64,000 bases of DNA from Mesorhizobium_L sp035547755 (lineage in GTDB: Bacteria; Pseudomonadota; Alphaproteobacteria; Rhizobiales; Rhizobiaceae), in NCBI GenBank assembly GCA_035547755.1, contig DASZUG010000099.1, forward strand, positions 40,422-104,421. Direction: 5' to 3'. The notes beneath the pieces were generated by a model, which was not told where the DNA came from, did no database searches, and saw only the letters and a program-made list of their open reading frames with translations. The translations under genes were made by a program, and so were the position numbers. Of this stretch, positions 63,447 to 64,000 are shown piece after piece (the stretch's first letter is position 1; every line of letters starts with the position of its first letter).

Positions 63447-64000
63447 CGCATTCCGAAACGATTTCCCGTCCCGTTTCGATAAGCGCAGTCCGCCGCATCC
63501 GGCCTCCATGCGAAGACCGGCTCTCCTTCCGCGGGAACGATCCAAAACCTGCCGGGCCTCCATAATTGTCCGGCATAAGCCTCGGAACCTATCCGCGGGT
63601 CCCTATCACCTTCACGCTGATAACGACTCTCTCCGAAGAGAGGAGTTTTACGCTATCTAGTGCCGAGTTTCTCCGCAAACACTAAATATAGTATTAACAG
63701 GAGATTTAGTCCAGCCCGGCAGCCCCTTCTTATCCAGTCCCCATACCCACGGCAAACACACTCCCGCTGCTCCGAACGGAGCGGCGAACCGCCTGAAAAC
63801 GCACCTGAAATCTGAAAAAGCCGGCCTCTACACGTCCCGGCCGCGCTCACGCACAGAAGCGCATGACCCATAAAAAGCGACTCGCCCCGAACCGTCAAGG
63901 ATTCGTTTTTGGAAGTTTTATGACCCCCAATATGTTGTGGGCGAGCTGTGTGGATAACGGGGATGAAACACGTTCGTCGATCACCTGCCGCACGACCTGG
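63447..64000. other. 554-bp end region without a clear gene; palindromes and a DnaA-box match
   Basis: An 81-codon leftward frame at 63653-63898 looks like chance. Notable sites: CGAAACG/CGTTTCG inverted pair at 63455-63478; a CTCTC-CGAA-GAGAG hairpin at 63629-63642 (a UUCG tetraloop on the minus strand); ACGCTA-TC-TAGTGC at 63650-63663; ACACTA-AATA-TAGTAT at 63679-63694; and TGTGGATAA at 63949-63957, an exact complement of the DnaA box TTATCCACA. No B12-riboswitch box was found. Confidence 0.4.

Noticed and set aside
63416..63650. Cobalamin riboswitch before nrdJ
   Set aside because: Looked for the B12-box GCCACTG on the minus strand and its partner stems; not found.
63653..63898. 81-codon leftward frame at the right end
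   Set aside because: Crosses palindromes, lacks a ribosome site and has no recognisable features.

Overview
The window reads as chromosomal DNA of an alphaproteobacterium of the order Hyphomicrobiales (Rhizobiales), probably near Phyllobacteriaceae/Mesorhizobium. This rests on high G+C, the gene run nuoA-N / birA / rnj / mce / DUF1467, a nuoE with a long helix-hairpin-helix tail, NDUFA12 next to a DUF2155 gene, phosphatidylcholine synthase, class II ribonucleotide reductase, and a DUF1127 gene followed by hairpins with CCTCCTCCC loops. The genus is an inference; no rRNA gene is present.

Layout. 1-3.9 kb: a glycosyltransferase-like gene, a PHP hydrolase and a membrane-anchored dual-specificity phosphatase, divergent from an orphan OmpR-type response regulator across a CTTACAA/TTGTAAG palindrome. 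4.0-7.6 kb: NHEJ repair operon (small ORF, ku, ligD). 7.9-23.5 kb: all fourteen complex I genes, nuoA to nuoN, interrupted between nuoC and nuoD by a 444-bp cassette coding for an S23-type four-helix-bundle protein between arrays of four heptamers. 23.5-28.6 kb: birA, ribonuclease J, methylmalonyl-CoA epimerase, DUF1467, an acetyltransferase, the accessory complex I protein NDUFA12 and a DUF2155 protein. A second, gene-less heptamer-array pair lies between rnj and mce. 28.6-34.1 kb: trmFO, three anti-Shine-Dalgarno hairpin RNAs with their DUF1127 gene, tRNA-Leu(TAG), trigger factor, radC and map.

34.2-40.5 kb: a luciferase-like oxidoreductase, then a sugar ABC transporter (binding protein, permease, ATPase) with an isomerase-like gene and an inositol-dehydrogenase-like gene. 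Candidate GGAA-N6-TTCC operators stand before the first and last of these. 40.5-46.2 kb: a HAD hydrolase, a small membrane protein, an AEC transporter, a UbiH-like monooxygenase, pcs and a quinone oxidoreductase. 46.3-51.1 kb: a BMP-type (nucleoside-like) ABC transporter. 51.3-57.3 kb: two glutathione transferases, rimO, a 268-bp MITE-like element, a GH25 lipoprotein muramidase and an MFS transporter. 57.3-59.0 kb: a repeat nest with four copies of a 170-bp foldback element around a GIY-YIG nuclease gene and a small Cys-pair ORF. 59.0-59.5 kb: a relatively AT-rich gene made of twelve 13-residue repeats that I do not recognise. 59.6-63.4 kb: nrdJ.

The most unusual items are the heptamer-array cassette inside the nuo operon and its gene-less relative, the triple CCUCCUCCC hairpin RNA cluster, the 13-residue repeat protein, and the foldback-repeat nest with its GIY-YIG gene. 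Most starts were moved inward from the longest open frame, using Shine-Dalgarno sequences, family length or overlap with the neighbour.
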